In this document: positions 1 to 7,637 of the stretch, in pieces
Layout of the letters: every line of letters starts with the position of its first letter
How positions within the stretch are numbered: the stretch's first letter is position 1
Made by a program: the position numbers and the translations under genes
DNA from: CAZDDB01 sp963843285
Lineage (GTDB): Bacteria > Acidobacteriota > HRBIN11 > JAKEFK01
NCBI GenBank assembly: GCA_963843285.1
Contig: CAWJJO010000023.1
Span: 14,487 to 78,486, forward strand
Direction: 5' to 3'
Length of the DNA stretch: 64,000 nucleotides
The notes under the pieces: model-generated
Told to the model about the DNA's origin: nothing
Databases searched by the model: none
Seen by the model: the letters and a program-made list of their open reading frames with translations, nothing else

Positions 1-553
1 ACGATAACAGTAGTCCCCCTGCGATTAAGATCGCCGCGGCCAGCATGAGCCATCCCGATCCTCCCGCGGACAGAGATCCAAGCATGAAGAACAAAACAGA
101 GAAGGACTCGCGACGATACAGACTGAACAGCAACAGAACCAGCGCGCTAAAGAACGTGCTGGATATGACGCCTGCCAGGATTAGGGTTTGGATCGGTGTA
201 CGTCCTCCGGTTGTTGCGATCTGGTAAACCAGAATCATGCTGAGAAACGAGAAGCCGATCGAGAAAAGATAGAGCGTATATGCAAGGTGGAAGTTCAAGA
301 TAATTGCAATCAACGCGCCAAACGTTCCCGCGCTGGATGTGCCCAGGATGTAAGGATCCGCCAGCGGATTTCGAAGCAGTCCCTGATAGACAGACCCGGC
401 AGTTGCAAGCGCGGTTCCCACGATCAGACCCAGCAACAGACGTGGAAGGCGGATGTGGAGAATCACATTTGGATCCCATCCCTTTACTTCGCCCGTTGTG
501 AGTGAAATGAAACATGCAGCAAGAAGAAGTGCGAAAAGGATGATGACTTTCAT
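1..553 (-). CDS. btuC: Vitamin B12/iron-siderophore type ABC permease (FecCD/BtuC family), 3' end cut by window edge
   Basis: The first 184 residues are visible and the gene continues off the left edge. The start reads MKVIILFALLLAACFISL, a first membrane segment, followed by the family signature HIRLPRLLLGLIVG and then ATAGSVYQGLLRNPLADPY, the conserved FecCD/BtuC loop that contacts the ATPase. Several further hydrophobic segments follow. It should form the inner-membrane channel for cobalamin. It is the fourth gene of the minus-strand operon that starts at the B12 riboswitch (btuB, two binding proteins, permease); an ATPase gene (btuD) would be expected beyond position 1. The start at 553 is the first ATG in frame after a repeat element; TATGA at this start is repeated at the stop of the upstream gene. 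Confidence 0.9.
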   Translation of the reverse strand, partial: MKVIILFALLLAACFISLTTGEVKGWDPNVILHIRLPRLLLGLIVGTALATAGSVYQGLLRNPLADPYILGTSSAGTFGALIAIILNFHLAYTLYLFSIGFSFLSMILVYQIATTGGRTPIQTLILAGVISSTFFSALVLLLFSLYRRESFSVLFFMLGSLSAGGSGWLMLAAAILIAGGLLLS

Positions 554-654
554 AACTTTCGTTTAAGGTGGTAGGGGCGACCCTTGTGGTCGCCCTCACG
601 AAATCGCGATTCTTCGATGCGGGCGACCACAAGGGTCGCCCCTACTATATTCAT
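550..654 (-). other. 34-codon open frame formed by the repeat, bridging two operon genes
   Basis: Reading on the minus strand, an ATG overlaps the stop of the upstream binding-protein gene (ATGA at 651-654) and the frame stays open through the whole repeat. It ends in a TGA that overlaps the btuC start codon (550-553). The peptide begins MNIVGATLVVARIEES and is mostly repeat-encoded. It is probably not a functional protein. Translation through it could keep ribosomes running from one gene to the next despite the insertion. Whether it is translated cannot be seen from sequence. Confidence 0.3.
555..650. repeat. Palindromic repeat doublet (REPIN-like) between btuF-like gene and btuC
   Basis: Two inverted copies of a unit with core GGGCGACC-CTTGT-GGTCGCCC lie at about 571-597 and 622-645. 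Each copy is itself a hairpin, and together they can form a longer cruciform. The same unit occurs once at 2198-2224. The pentamer TATGA flanks the block on both sides (550-554 and 651-655), as a target duplication would. The arrangement resembles REPIN-type non-autonomous elements. Confidence 0.8.
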
Positions 655-1406
655 AGCCCCGCTCGCTGCAGTGCTGCCGGAAATTCCTTCAACGTACGCA
701 GCGTGCCGTAACCATGCCACGTCACGTACGTGCCGTCAAACAGCAGCAGGCGGTTGTTGCGAACCGCATCTACATCCGGATAGTTTGCGCGAAATTCATT
801 CAGATCCTTTTCCTGGAAGACGTAGGGCTCATCCGGAAAGAGCGCAACTTCCGGATTCGTTTCCCGGATTTGCTGCTGTTCTAATCTTGGATATCGTTCC
901 GGCGATTGCGCGAAGACATTGTCGAAGCCGAAAAACCGGCAGACAGAATCCACATACGTGGTGGCGTTGACCGTCATGTAAGGGCGCCGCCAGATAAACA
1001 CAACCGCCCTGCTGCGGGCAGGACGTGAATATTCAACCATTCGGTTAAATATCTCGTCGCAGAGGCGGTCCGCTCTTTCCTTTGCGCCAAAAGCGAGTCC
1101 CATCTCACGGATCGTCTGGACCGCCTCTTCCATGGAATTCGGAAAAGTCACATGCAGCGCGATTCCGTGATCCATGAGAAATTCCGCATCTTCCTTTCTG
1201 TTTTCCTCTTCATTCACAATCACTACATCCGGTTTTAGCTTGAGGATTGTTTGCAAATCCGGATTTTTTGTTCCGCCAACTTGGGGCTTGAGACCCACAC
1301 GATCTGCCGGAAACTTACAAAAGGTGGTGATCGCCGCGATCTGATCTTCCAGACCGAGCTCGTAAAGCGTTTCAGTAGCGGATGGCACCAGACTGACGAT
1401 TCTCAT
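651..1406 (-). CDS. BtuF-like cobalamin-binding protein without signal peptide (second copy)
   Basis: A 251-residue helical-backbone-type substrate-binding protein beginning MRIVSLVPSATETLYELGL, the typical start of BtuF-like proteins. The motif VGGTKNPDLQTILKLKPDVV is the usual domain-linking region. No signal peptide is visible. I chose the ATG at 1406 because it overlaps the stop of the upstream gene (ATGA), and because a longer upstream frame would only duplicate that gene's coding DNA in another frame. It lies between an exported BtuF-like protein and BtuC. It may be cytoplasmic or exported by other means; its exact ligand is inferred from the riboswitch and operon. Confidence 0.85.
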   Translation of the reverse strand: MRIVSLVPSATETLYELGLEDQIAAITTFCKFPADRVGLKPQVGGTKNPDLQTILKLKPDVVIVNEEENRKEDAEFLMDHGIALHVTFPNSMEEAVQTIREMGLAFGAKERADRLCDEIFNRMVEYSRPARSRAVVFIWRRPYMTVNATTYVDSVCRFFGFDNVFAQSPERYPRLEQQQIRETNPEVALFPDEPYVFQEKDLNEFRANYPDVDAVRNNRLLLFDGTYVTWHGYGTLRTLKEFPAALQRAGL

Positions 1407-2248
1407 TGCATGGTCCGGTTTGCGACCTTCATGAGATTTTCGATCCCTTGCGGCAAGCGCGGGCTCTGGCGCGTGATTGCATCCCAATCCACATCGCGCT
1501 TGTCCAGTACGCGTGAATTGTGAACTGCGCGAACCGCCTGCCACTGCGCTGATGCGGTGTACTCTTCTTTGTTGCGGAACATGGATAAGATCAGATCCGG
1601 ATCGCGTGAAACGATCGATTCCATGGTGACCATCATATATGGTTCTTTGCGGTCCTGAAAAATGTTTGTCATTCCTGCGATCGCCAGAATCTCGCTCATG
1701 TACGAGCCGCCACCAACAGTCCAGTTTCCCGTATCCAGCTCTATGTACACTTTCGGATGCGTCTGTTGCTTCGCCGATTGGTCGCGCAGTGTCTGTAATT
1801 TCGTTCTCATTTCAGAAACGATCGCAGCGGCGCGGTCTGTCTTTCCAACTTTTTCGCCGATCAGCAGGATGCGTTTCATGATATCCTCCACGGTTTCCGC
1901 ATCTTTCAATTCCACGACTTCGATTCCCGCATCGCGGAGCTTGGACGGCACATCCCATTTCCACGCACCGCAAAAGACTATGTCCGGATGGAGGGAGATG
2001 ATCTTTTCGATGTTCGGATTCATCATGTCGCCGATTTTGGGTGTGCTCTTCGCTTGTACCGGATAATCGCAATACGTGGTCGTTCCCGCGATCTGGTCCT
2101 GCATTCCAAGCGAGTAGAGGATCTCGGTGAAGCCGGGGGCAATGGACACGATCCGTTTTGGCGGACTCTCTGCGTTCGTGAATTCGCACAATGCCATGAG
2201 GGCGACCACAAGGGTCGCCCCTACCAGGCGCGGTTTACCACTCCACAT
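1403..2248 (-). CDS. btuF: Exported BtuF-like cobalamin-binding protein (first copy)
   Basis: About 281 residues. After a signal peptide the mature part starts ESPPKRIVSIAPGFTEILYS, followed by QIAGTTTYCDYPVQA and IGDMMNPNIEKIISLHPDIV, all typical of BtuF. It should pick up B12 in the periplasm from BtuB and hand it to BtuC. The ATG at 2248 overlaps the stop codon of the receptor gene by a few bases; I prefer it because the next in-frame ATG would leave too short a leader. The leader MWSGKPRLVGATLVVALMAL has a basic N-terminus and a hydrophobic core, with likely cleavage after TNA. That core is encoded by a copy of the palindromic repeat also found at 555-650. Confidence 0.88.
   Translation of the reverse strand: MWSGKPRLVGATLVVALMALCEFTNAESPPKRIVSIAPGFTEILYSLGMQDQIAGTTTYCDYPVQAKSTPKIGDMMNPNIEKIISLHPDIVFCGAWKWDVPSKLRDAGIEVVELKDAETVEDIMKRILLIGEKVGKTDRAAAIVSEMRTKLQTLRDQSAKQQTHPKVYIELDTGNWTVGGGSYMSEILAIAGMTNIFQDRKEPYMMVTMESIVSRDPDLILSMFRNKEEYTASAQWQAVRAVHNSRVLDKRDVDWDAITRQSPRLPQGIENLMKVANRTMQ
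2198..2224. repeat. Single copy of the GGGCGACC/GGTCGCCC palindromic repeat inside a coding region
   Basis: The unit is nearly identical to both arms of the doublet at 555-650. On the minus strand it is read in frame as VGATLVVAL within the signal peptide of the first BtuF-like protein. Confidence 0.85.
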
Positions 2249-4100
2249 CAAATCCACCGTAGAATCCGATCCCCGGCGCTTTGTAAAACAGCACCTCTTC
2301 ATATTCTGCATCGGTCAGATTTTCAATCCGCCCTTTCAATTTCAGCCAGCTCAACAGCTCATAGCGCCCCGCAAGATCGAGTTTTGTGTAACCAGGGTTG
2401 AAGACATCTGCGGGGGGGAACGCCAGGAAGTCACTTTCCAGGCGGTCTCCGATGCTGTTGAGATTCAGACTCGCCTCCCATCGCGATGTTTTGTACGCCA
2501 CCTGAAAGCTCCCGGAATGCTTGGGACGTCTTGGCAATTGCAGACCTGTTGCCTCGTCTTCGGTATCGAGAAACATGTAACCGGCGCCAAATCGCCAGTT
2601 TCCATAGGATGTGCTGTATGCAAGCTCCAAACCCTGTGCTTTTGCGTTGGCGACATTTCCCGCGATGAAGGTGGCGGGATCGAACGTGATCAAATCATCA
2701 TACGCGTTATGAAAATACGATGCGCTGAAATCGCTGTTGTGATGATAGTAGTCGGTTCCGACTTCCCATGATTCGCTCTGTTCCGGTTTCAAATCCGGAT
2801 TGCCGAAGAAGGGAAGACCTAGATCGCCTGCGGATGGAGCTCGGAAACCTCTTCCGTAACTGCCGCGTACTTTCCACTCTTCCTGCAATTTGTACGCAAC
2901 ACTGACCCGCGGATTTGTAGTGTCACCGAAAGTGTTGTAGTGGTCCCAGCGCACACCGGCCGTCAGGATCCACGGACCGCTCTCCAGTTTGTCCTGGACA
3001 AACAGCGCGTTGTCGTCCACGCTTTTTAGCGGATACGATCCGTTCGAGCTGTCCTGCGCCTCGATCTTCTGGTGCTCATATTCATAACCGGCGCTCAGAG
3101 TGTTGCCTGCGCCAAGCTGGAAATCGTTTTGCAGCGTGAGTTGGAAGACATCGGACTTGTTATCGGATGCGGCAAAGAAGGTCCCGGGATCTTCAGAATG
3201 AAAATCTCTGCGCGTATAAGCGAAGCTCGCGTTCAGATTCAGATATGCGCCGGAGGTATGCTGCAATCCTGTTCCGATCAGCGCCAGATTGCTGGTGCCC
3301 CTTTGAAGCGGTGAAGCCTCAATGACAGTGGCAAACAGAATGGGATCAAATACGAAGTGAAACGGAATTCCGATTTCGGAATCGTACATTTGTCCGGTAA
3401 ACGACAGGTTGGTCCGATCGCTTAGCCGGATTCCACCCCGACCGGAAATCACATTCTCGTTGAATGCGTCGTTCGAGGTCTGGCCGTCCGAATCCTGCCG
3501 CGAAAAAGTCAGCGCGTAGTCGAATGCATCCTGCGCGCCCGAAATTCCTGCCTTTTCACGGAATGTTTGAAAACTTCCCGCTTCAAACCCTGCATGAATT
3601 TGATTCCCTTGTTGTCCTTTGCGGCTGATGATCTGGATTACTCCGCCGATCGAATCGCTGCCATACAGAGGACTCTGCGGTCCTTTCAGCACTTCGATCC
3701 GCTCCACATTGTCCGTGGTGAGATCTTCGAAGCTGATTCCGCCAAAGTACGGATTGTTGATCGGGATTCCATCGATAAACACGAGGACCTGCGCGGAGCC
3801 TGCGCCGCGCAGAAACAGAGACGTAACTTTTCCCGGCGATCCGCTTTGCACGATACTAACACCTGGCACCTGGCGTAGAGCATCCAGAACGTAGTGCCAC
3901 TGGTGCGTTTCAATTTCGTCGCGGGTAATCACAGAAACAGAATCGCTGGTTTGTGTGACTGACTCTTCCAGGCGGTCCGCGGTGATCGTGATCTGATAAG
4001 AAGGGTTTTTGTCTGTCGTGTCTTCCGGTTTTTCGTCCGCAAACAAGATTGTTGCAGAGAAAAGAGGGACAAGAAGAAGTAAGAACGTGATGCGGCGCAT
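2235..4100 (-). CDS. btuB: TonB-dependent outer-membrane receptor, BtuB-like
   Basis: About 621 residues. A signal peptide (MRRITFLLLLVPLFSATILF, cleaved near ADE) is followed by a Ton-box-like stretch YQITITADRLEE and the plug domain (VLDALRQVPGVSI, LFLRGAGSAQVLVFIDGIPI, VERIEVLKGPQSPLYGSDSI). A long beta-barrel ends in an aromatic residue (FDVEW), as expected for outer-membrane proteins. It should import cobalamin across the outer membrane using TonB energy. The start at 4100 has a good ribosome site (GGAGG about 7 bases upstream). It is the first gene after the B12 riboswitch, so B12 should repress it. A cobinamide or other corrinoid substrate is possible. Confidence 0.92.
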   Translation of the reverse strand: MRRITFLLLLVPLFSATILFADEKPEDTTDKNPSYQITITADRLEESVTQTSDSVSVITRDEIETHQWHYVLDALRQVPGVSIVQSGSPGKVTSLFLRGAGSAQVLVFIDGIPINNPYFGGISFEDLTTDNVERIEVLKGPQSPLYGSDSIGGVIQIISRKGQQGNQIHAGFEAGSFQTFREKAGISGAQDAFDYALTFSRQDSDGQTSNDAFNENVISGRGGIRLSDRTNLSFTGQMYDSEIGIPFHFVFDPILFATVIEASPLQRGTSNLALIGTGLQHTSGAYLNLNASFAYTRRDFHSEDPGTFFAASDNKSDVFQLTLQNDFQLGAGNTLSAGYEYEHQKIEAQDSSNGSYPLKSVDDNALFVQDKLESGPWILTAGVRWDHYNTFGDTTNPRVSVAYKLQEEWKVRGSYGRGFRAPSAGDLGLPFFGNPDLKPEQSESWEVGTDYYHHNSDFSASYFHNAYDDLITFDPATFIAGNVANAKAQGLELAYSTSYGNWRFGAGYMFLDTEDEATGLQLPRRPKHSGSFQVAYKTSRWEASLNLNSIGDRLESDFLAFPPADVFNPGYTKLDLAGRYELLSWLKLKGRIENLTDAEYEEVLFYKAPGIGFYGGFDVEW

Positions 4101-4126
4101 CGTTTGCCTCCAATTTATAAAGTGGA

Positions 4127-4146
4127 ACCCGGCCGATCTGCCGGGT
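4127..4146 (-). promoter_or_regulatory. Hairpin between riboswitch and btuB ribosome site
   Basis: ACCCGGC and GCCGGGT form a 7-bp stem with a 6-base loop just upstream of the btuB ribosome-binding region. An upstream stretch (AACCGGCC near 4173) could pair with part of this stem instead. This fits an expression platform that switches between two folds, but the switch itself is inferred. Confidence 0.45.
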
Positions 4147-4199
4147 GCCCTGGATTGCAACGATGCATTCAGGCCGGTTTGTCTTCCCTCCGAAGATCG

Positions 4200-4380
4200 G
4201 TCATTCCTTCTCAGTGAGGTCTTCTGACTTGCGGATCATCCTACTCGCCGGCCCTTCCCATCCGTGTTTGTTTCTGCGGACAGTGGTTTATGCCGGGTTT
4301 CGTTCCCGTTTACAGCAGCGGGGGCTGTGATGGCCTTTCACCATCTTCCCATCATTGAGAGGCTGGGTCCTGTGATTAGT
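4200..4380 (-). promoter_or_regulatory. Cobalamin (B12) riboswitch
   Basis: On the minus strand, in order: GGGAAGATGGTGAAAGGCC, CAGCCCCCGCTGCTGTAA, CGGGAACGAAACCC, AAACCACTGT, CACGGATGGGAAGG, GAGTAGGATGATCCGC and AAGTCAGAAGACC. These match the conserved boxes of the AdoCbl riboswitch, the last being the B12 box. It lies in the leader of btuB and should shut down the transport operon when B12 is plentiful. Confidence 0.95.
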
Positions 4381-4399
4381 TTAGAAAGAACGAAACGCT

Positions 4400-4429
4400 A
4401 ATATACACAAAGTGCACTTTCGAAAGCAA
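4400..4429 (-). promoter_or_regulatory. Predicted promoter of the cobalamin transport operon
   Basis: On the minus strand TTGCTT (4424-4429) and TATATT (4400-4405) are separated by 18 bases and lie just upstream of the riboswitch. The spacer contains the perfect 12-base palindrome AAAGTGCACTTT (4409-4420), a possible operator. Confidence 0.5.
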
Positions 4430-4446
4430 ATGGACGCGAATGGAGC

Positions 4447-4497
4447 GCAGGCGTCCACGCCTGCATTATGGGCCGCAGGCCTCCCGGCCTGCATTTC
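4447..4497. repeat. Palindromic repeat doublet (GCAGGC family)
   Basis: Two hairpin units in a row: GCAGGCGTCCACGCCTGC, then GCAGGCCTCCCGGCCTGC. Related copies lie at 6130-6181, 17313-17358 and, degraded, about 42390-42425. It ends just beyond the stop of the FAD oxidoreductase gene and may act as its 3' hairpin. Confidence 0.75.
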
Positions 4498-4502
4498 GTG
4501 CT

Positions 4503-6089
4503 TTAGCGTCGCGCTGCAAGGATTTCCATCGCCGCGTTCCGGCCATTCAGCCCGACCACACCGCCGCCGGGATGAGTGCAAGCGCCGCAAAGATAGACGC
4601 CTTTCATTGGCGTACGGCAATCCAGACGACGGTCCCACATGTAGTCGGGCAGGCACTCTCCTTGAAAAATATGACCGCCTGTCAGCCCTACTTTTTTCTC
4701 TATGTCAGGCGGCCCAAGGACCTCGGCTTCAAGTATTGCGGCCGGAATGTTACTGCAAAATCGCGCAATCGATTCGATTGCAGTTTGCTTCACCTCCGCC
4801 CGCCGCGAATCCCAATTTCCTTCTGCAAACTGATAGGGAACGTATTGCGCAAATACGCTCATCGTATGAAGATCTTCCGGCGCGACACTTCGATCATGCG
4901 CAGTTTGAAAATAGATTTCGGTCCAGAGCCTTGAGGGCAATTCGCCTCGCCTCATCGCGTCAAAACTCTCCTGCCACTCCGCTTTGGTCAGAGGAGTGTT
5001 TACCGTAGCGAGATGATGTGGCTGCATCTTTCCCGGCCGCGCAGTGAAATCGGGCAATTGGCTCAAGAGCGCGTTGAGCTTCATGGTGCATCCGGTGTGC
5101 GGGATGCTTTCCACTTTTGTGCGCCACTCATCATCCACACTCTTACCAAGTAATCCAAGGGTCACGCGCGGATCAGCGTTTGAAACAATAACCGGAGCAG
5201 AGACGCGTTCACCTCCTTCCAGCTCCACGCCTTCTCCCGGAACGATCCGCGCGACAGGCACTCCTGCTGCAAGCACCGCTCCTTCCTCGCGAGCCACATC
5301 ACACAAAATGAATGAGACCATTCCCATTCCGCCGCGTACATATCCCCACACACCGGGATACCCTCCTTGCGTCAAACAATAATGGTAAAAATAGATGGAG
5401 GCAGTTCCTGGATCGAAAGGACTCGCATTTGCGCCGATCACGCCTTGCCCAAGATAAGCAAGCTGCAAACGTTCGTCCCGGAAGTAACGTTCGACATATT
5501 CCACCATGGAATATTCGAAGAGCAGGCCGATCGTTTCCTCGTCGTGATTCAGAAGTCCTTCAAGCTGTTCTCGTGAAGGCGCTCTGCCGACCCATACGCC
5601 GTCGTCGGCTTCCGGACGCAATGCGCGACAGGCGCGTTCAAAAGCATTTCGCATATTGCGATAGCCATGAACATCTACTGGTGAGATGCGCCTGATCTCT
5701 TCTTCACATTGCTCTTCATTCGCCTCGTACAGTTGAACGCTGGAACCGTCTTCAAACGGAACGAAAAGTCCATTCACAGCCGGAGTGAAGTCATATCCGT
5801 GTTCGATCATTTGCAATTCGCGGATCACCATCGGATGAAGCAGACCAGAAACGTAGGCGCAGGGAGACATGCGGACGCCGGGCCAGGGCTCTTCGAGCGT
5901 ACAGGCGCCACCGATTCTTTCGCGTGCTTCGAGAACCAGGACGCGTTTTCCCGCTCGTGCAAGATAGGCAGCGCAGGCAAGTCCGTTGTGCCCGGCGCCC
6001 ACAACGATCGCGTCCCATGACCTTTTCGCTAGCGCACGGACCGGTTCCGGTATACCGATACGGCCCAAAACATTTGCGCTGGAATCCAT
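4503..6089 (-). CDS. FAD-dependent oxidoreductase of the phytoene desaturase/PYROXD2 type
   Basis: About 528 residues. Near the start WDAIVVGAGHNGLACAAYLA is the Rossmann dinucleotide-binding motif, followed by VLVLEARERIGGACT, typical of the phytoene desaturase-like amine oxidase superfamily. At the C-terminus, MKGVYLCGACTHPGGGVVGL is the second FAD-contact region. Substrate is unknown: family members act on carotenoids, but many homologues have no known substrate, and no carotenoid genes are nearby. The start is uncertain: ATG at 6089 or 6122. A still longer frame would read into the repeat at 6130-6181 and is unlikely. It stands alone between repeats. Confidence 0.8.
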   Translation of the reverse strand: MDSSANVLGRIGIPEPVRALAKRSWDAIVVGAGHNGLACAAYLARAGKRVLVLEARERIGGACTLEEPWPGVRMSPCAYVSGLLHPMVIRELQMIEHGYDFTPAVNGLFVPFEDGSSVQLYEANEEQCEEEIRRISPVDVHGYRNMRNAFERACRALRPEADDGVWVGRAPSREQLEGLLNHDEETIGLLFEYSMVEYVERYFRDERLQLAYLGQGVIGANASPFDPGTASIYFYHYCLTQGGYPGVWGYVRGGMGMVSFILCDVAREEGAVLAAGVPVARIVPGEGVELEGGERVSAPVIVSNADPRVTLGLLGKSVDDEWRTKVESIPHTGCTMKLNALLSQLPDFTARPGKMQPHHLATVNTPLTKAEWQESFDAMRRGELPSRLWTEIYFQTAHDRSVAPEDLHTMSVFAQYVPYQFAEGNWDSRRAEVKQTAIESIARFCSNIPAAILEAEVLGPPDIEKKVGLTGGHIFQGECLPDYMWDRRLDCRTPMKGVYLCGACTHPGGGVVGLNGRNAAMEILAARR

Positions 6090-6129
6090 TTCAGTACCGG
6101 ATTGTACGCCTGTTCCGCCCATCGTGCTA

Positions 6130-6181
6130 TGGAGCGAAGGCGTCCCGTCTGCATTAAGGGGCGCAGGCATCCAGCCTGCAT
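6130..6181. repeat. GCAGGC-family palindromic repeat
   Basis: AGGCGTCCCGTCTGC and GCAGGCATCCAGCCTGC units between the FAD oxidoreductase start and the cysteine synthase stop. This copy is more degraded than the one at 4447-4497. Confidence 0.65.
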
Positions 6182-6196
6182 GAAGTGGTCAATCTA

Positions 6197-7165
6197 CTAC
6201 AGCAGCCCTTTGCTTTTGAGCCAATTCGTATTCAGCTTCGAAAGATATCGCGTACCCGTATCCGGCAACAACACCACGATCAGATCTTGCGGGGACATGC
6301 GCTTTGCTACCTGGATTGCGCCCGCAACCGCGGCGCCGCCGGAAGAGCCGACAAAGATACTTTCCTCTCTGGCCAGGCGCATCGTGATGTGATACGCCTC
6401 CGGATCGGGAATCTGAATCACTTCATCGATGTATTCAAAGTTATAAACACCCGGAATAAAGTCTTCGCCGATGCCATCGATCAGATAGGAATGAGCTCCT
6501 TCAATTTTGCCGGTTTCAAAATATCCTTTGATAACGGATCCAACCGTATCAATTCCGATGATCTGAACTTTCGGATTTTTTTCTTTGAGATATTTTCCTG
6601 TACCGGTGATCGTTCCGCCGGTTCCGCAGCCGCAAACAAACGCCGCGAGTTTTCCGTCCGTGTCCTGCCAGATTTCCGGACCGGTAGTCAGATAATGCGC
6701 TTCCGGATTTTTAGGATTGTAGTATTGCTGTGGTAGAAATGAATTCGGTGTTTCACGATGCAGCCGTTTTGATGTTTCGTAATACGATCGTGGATCTTCC
6801 GGTTCGACATTGGTAGGGCAGGTTACGCACTGGACCCCGTAGGCTTCGAGCAATCGGATTTTGTCTACCGGCACTTTGTCCGGCATAACAGCGATCATTT
6901 TGAATCCATATATATTGGCGACCATTGCGAGTCCGAGACCTGTGTTTCCGGAAGTCGGCTCAATGATTGTGCCGCCCGGTTTCAATACACCGCGGTCGAT
7001 GGCATCGCGGATCATGTGCATTCCGATGCGATCTTTTACCGAACCGCCGGGATTAAAGAATTCAAGTTTCGCAGCCACCCGAGCGCCGTCTTGCGGCACG
7101 ACTTTGTTCAGATACACAAGTGGTGTGTGGCCCACTAATTCCAGAATATTCGCAGCAATTTTCAT
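6197..7165 (-). CDS. Pyridoxal-phosphate-dependent cysteine synthase / cystathionine beta-synthase-like enzyme
   Basis: A 322-residue fold-type II PLP enzyme. FNPGGSVKDRIG carries the lysine that binds PLP, EPTSGNTGLGLAM the substrate loop, GCGTGGTITGTGKYL the phosphate-binding loop and FVGSSGGAAV the C-terminal PLP contact. The extended segment with the ending YLSKLNTNWL is closest to cystathionine beta-synthase-like proteins, but the regulatory CBS domains are absent. It should make cysteine from (O-acetyl)serine and sulfide, or cystathionine from serine and homocysteine; the choice cannot be made from sequence alone. No sulfur-metabolism neighbour helps. Confidence 0.85.
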   Translation of the reverse strand: MKIAANILELVGHTPLVYLNKVVPQDGARVAAKLEFFNPGGSVKDRIGMHMIRDAIDRGVLKPGGTIIEPTSGNTGLGLAMVANIYGFKMIAVMPDKVPVDKIRLLEAYGVQCVTCPTNVEPEDPRSYYETSKRLHRETPNSFLPQQYYNPKNPEAHYLTTGPEIWQDTDGKLAAFVCGCGTGGTITGTGKYLKEKNPKVQIIGIDTVGSVIKGYFETGKIEGAHSYLIDGIGEDFIPGVYNFEYIDEVIQIPDPEAYHITMRLAREESIFVGSSGGAAVAGAIQVAKRMSPQDLIVVLLPDTGTRYLSKLNTNWLKSKGLL

Positions 7166-7601
7166 CGATTCTCTCTACGGGGAAGTGTACTACGTTTCAA
7201 GCAAAGGCGAACATTCTATCGCATTTGTAATTTCAAGAGAAGCGATGTGCGACGTCAATTGATGTAGATTTGCCCTTGACTATACCTTAGCGGCTGCCGA
7301 TGAGGATGAAAGGGACCAGTAGTATGTACTACTAACTCGCAAATTGTTGCTTTTCGAGCAAAGATTTTCTCGCAAAGACGCGAAGGCGCAAATGCATGCC
7401 GCAATACATGCAATGTGGTGTTTGGCAGCGGCTGCATCACCCATCCCTTTCTTATCTCCACATCCCCATTCTTTACCTCCGTGCTCTCCGTGTCCTCCGT
7501 GGTTCAAGCTCTTCTGTTCTTCCTGCGTTTGCTAGTTTGGTTGTGGCCCATCAGGGCCCCATCTGTGTTCATCTGTGGTTAAAAGAGCTATCCCCTATCG
7601 C
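7166..7601. other. Intergenic stretch with decayed dispersed repeats
   Basis: No gene is supported. The stretch holds fragments of the intergenic repeats seen elsewhere in the window: CTCGCAAAGACGCGAAGGCG near 7370, CTCCGTGTCCTCCGTGG near 7485 and CATCTGTGTTCATCTGTGG near 7560. It separates the divergent cysteine synthase and ArsR genes. Confidence 0.6.
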
Positions 7602-7637
7602 TTGACAAAAAAATTTGTCAATGCTACTCTTGTGCGC
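7602..7637 (+). promoter_or_regulatory. Promoter with overlapping palindromic operator for the arsR-type gene
   Basis: TTGACA (7602-7607) and TACTCT (7625-7630) are 17 bases apart. The -35 box lies inside a perfect inverted repeat TTGACAAA-AAAA-TTTGTCAA (7602-7621). The predicted transcription start, about 7637, falls next to the ATG at 7638, so the mRNA is probably leaderless. Binding of the regulator to its own promoter here is inferred. Confidence 0.65.

Noticed and set aside
147..632. 161-codon minus-strand frame overlapping the left edge
   Set aside because: It is an alternative frame of the BtuC permease gene and of the repeat; the permease frame has the clear family motifs.
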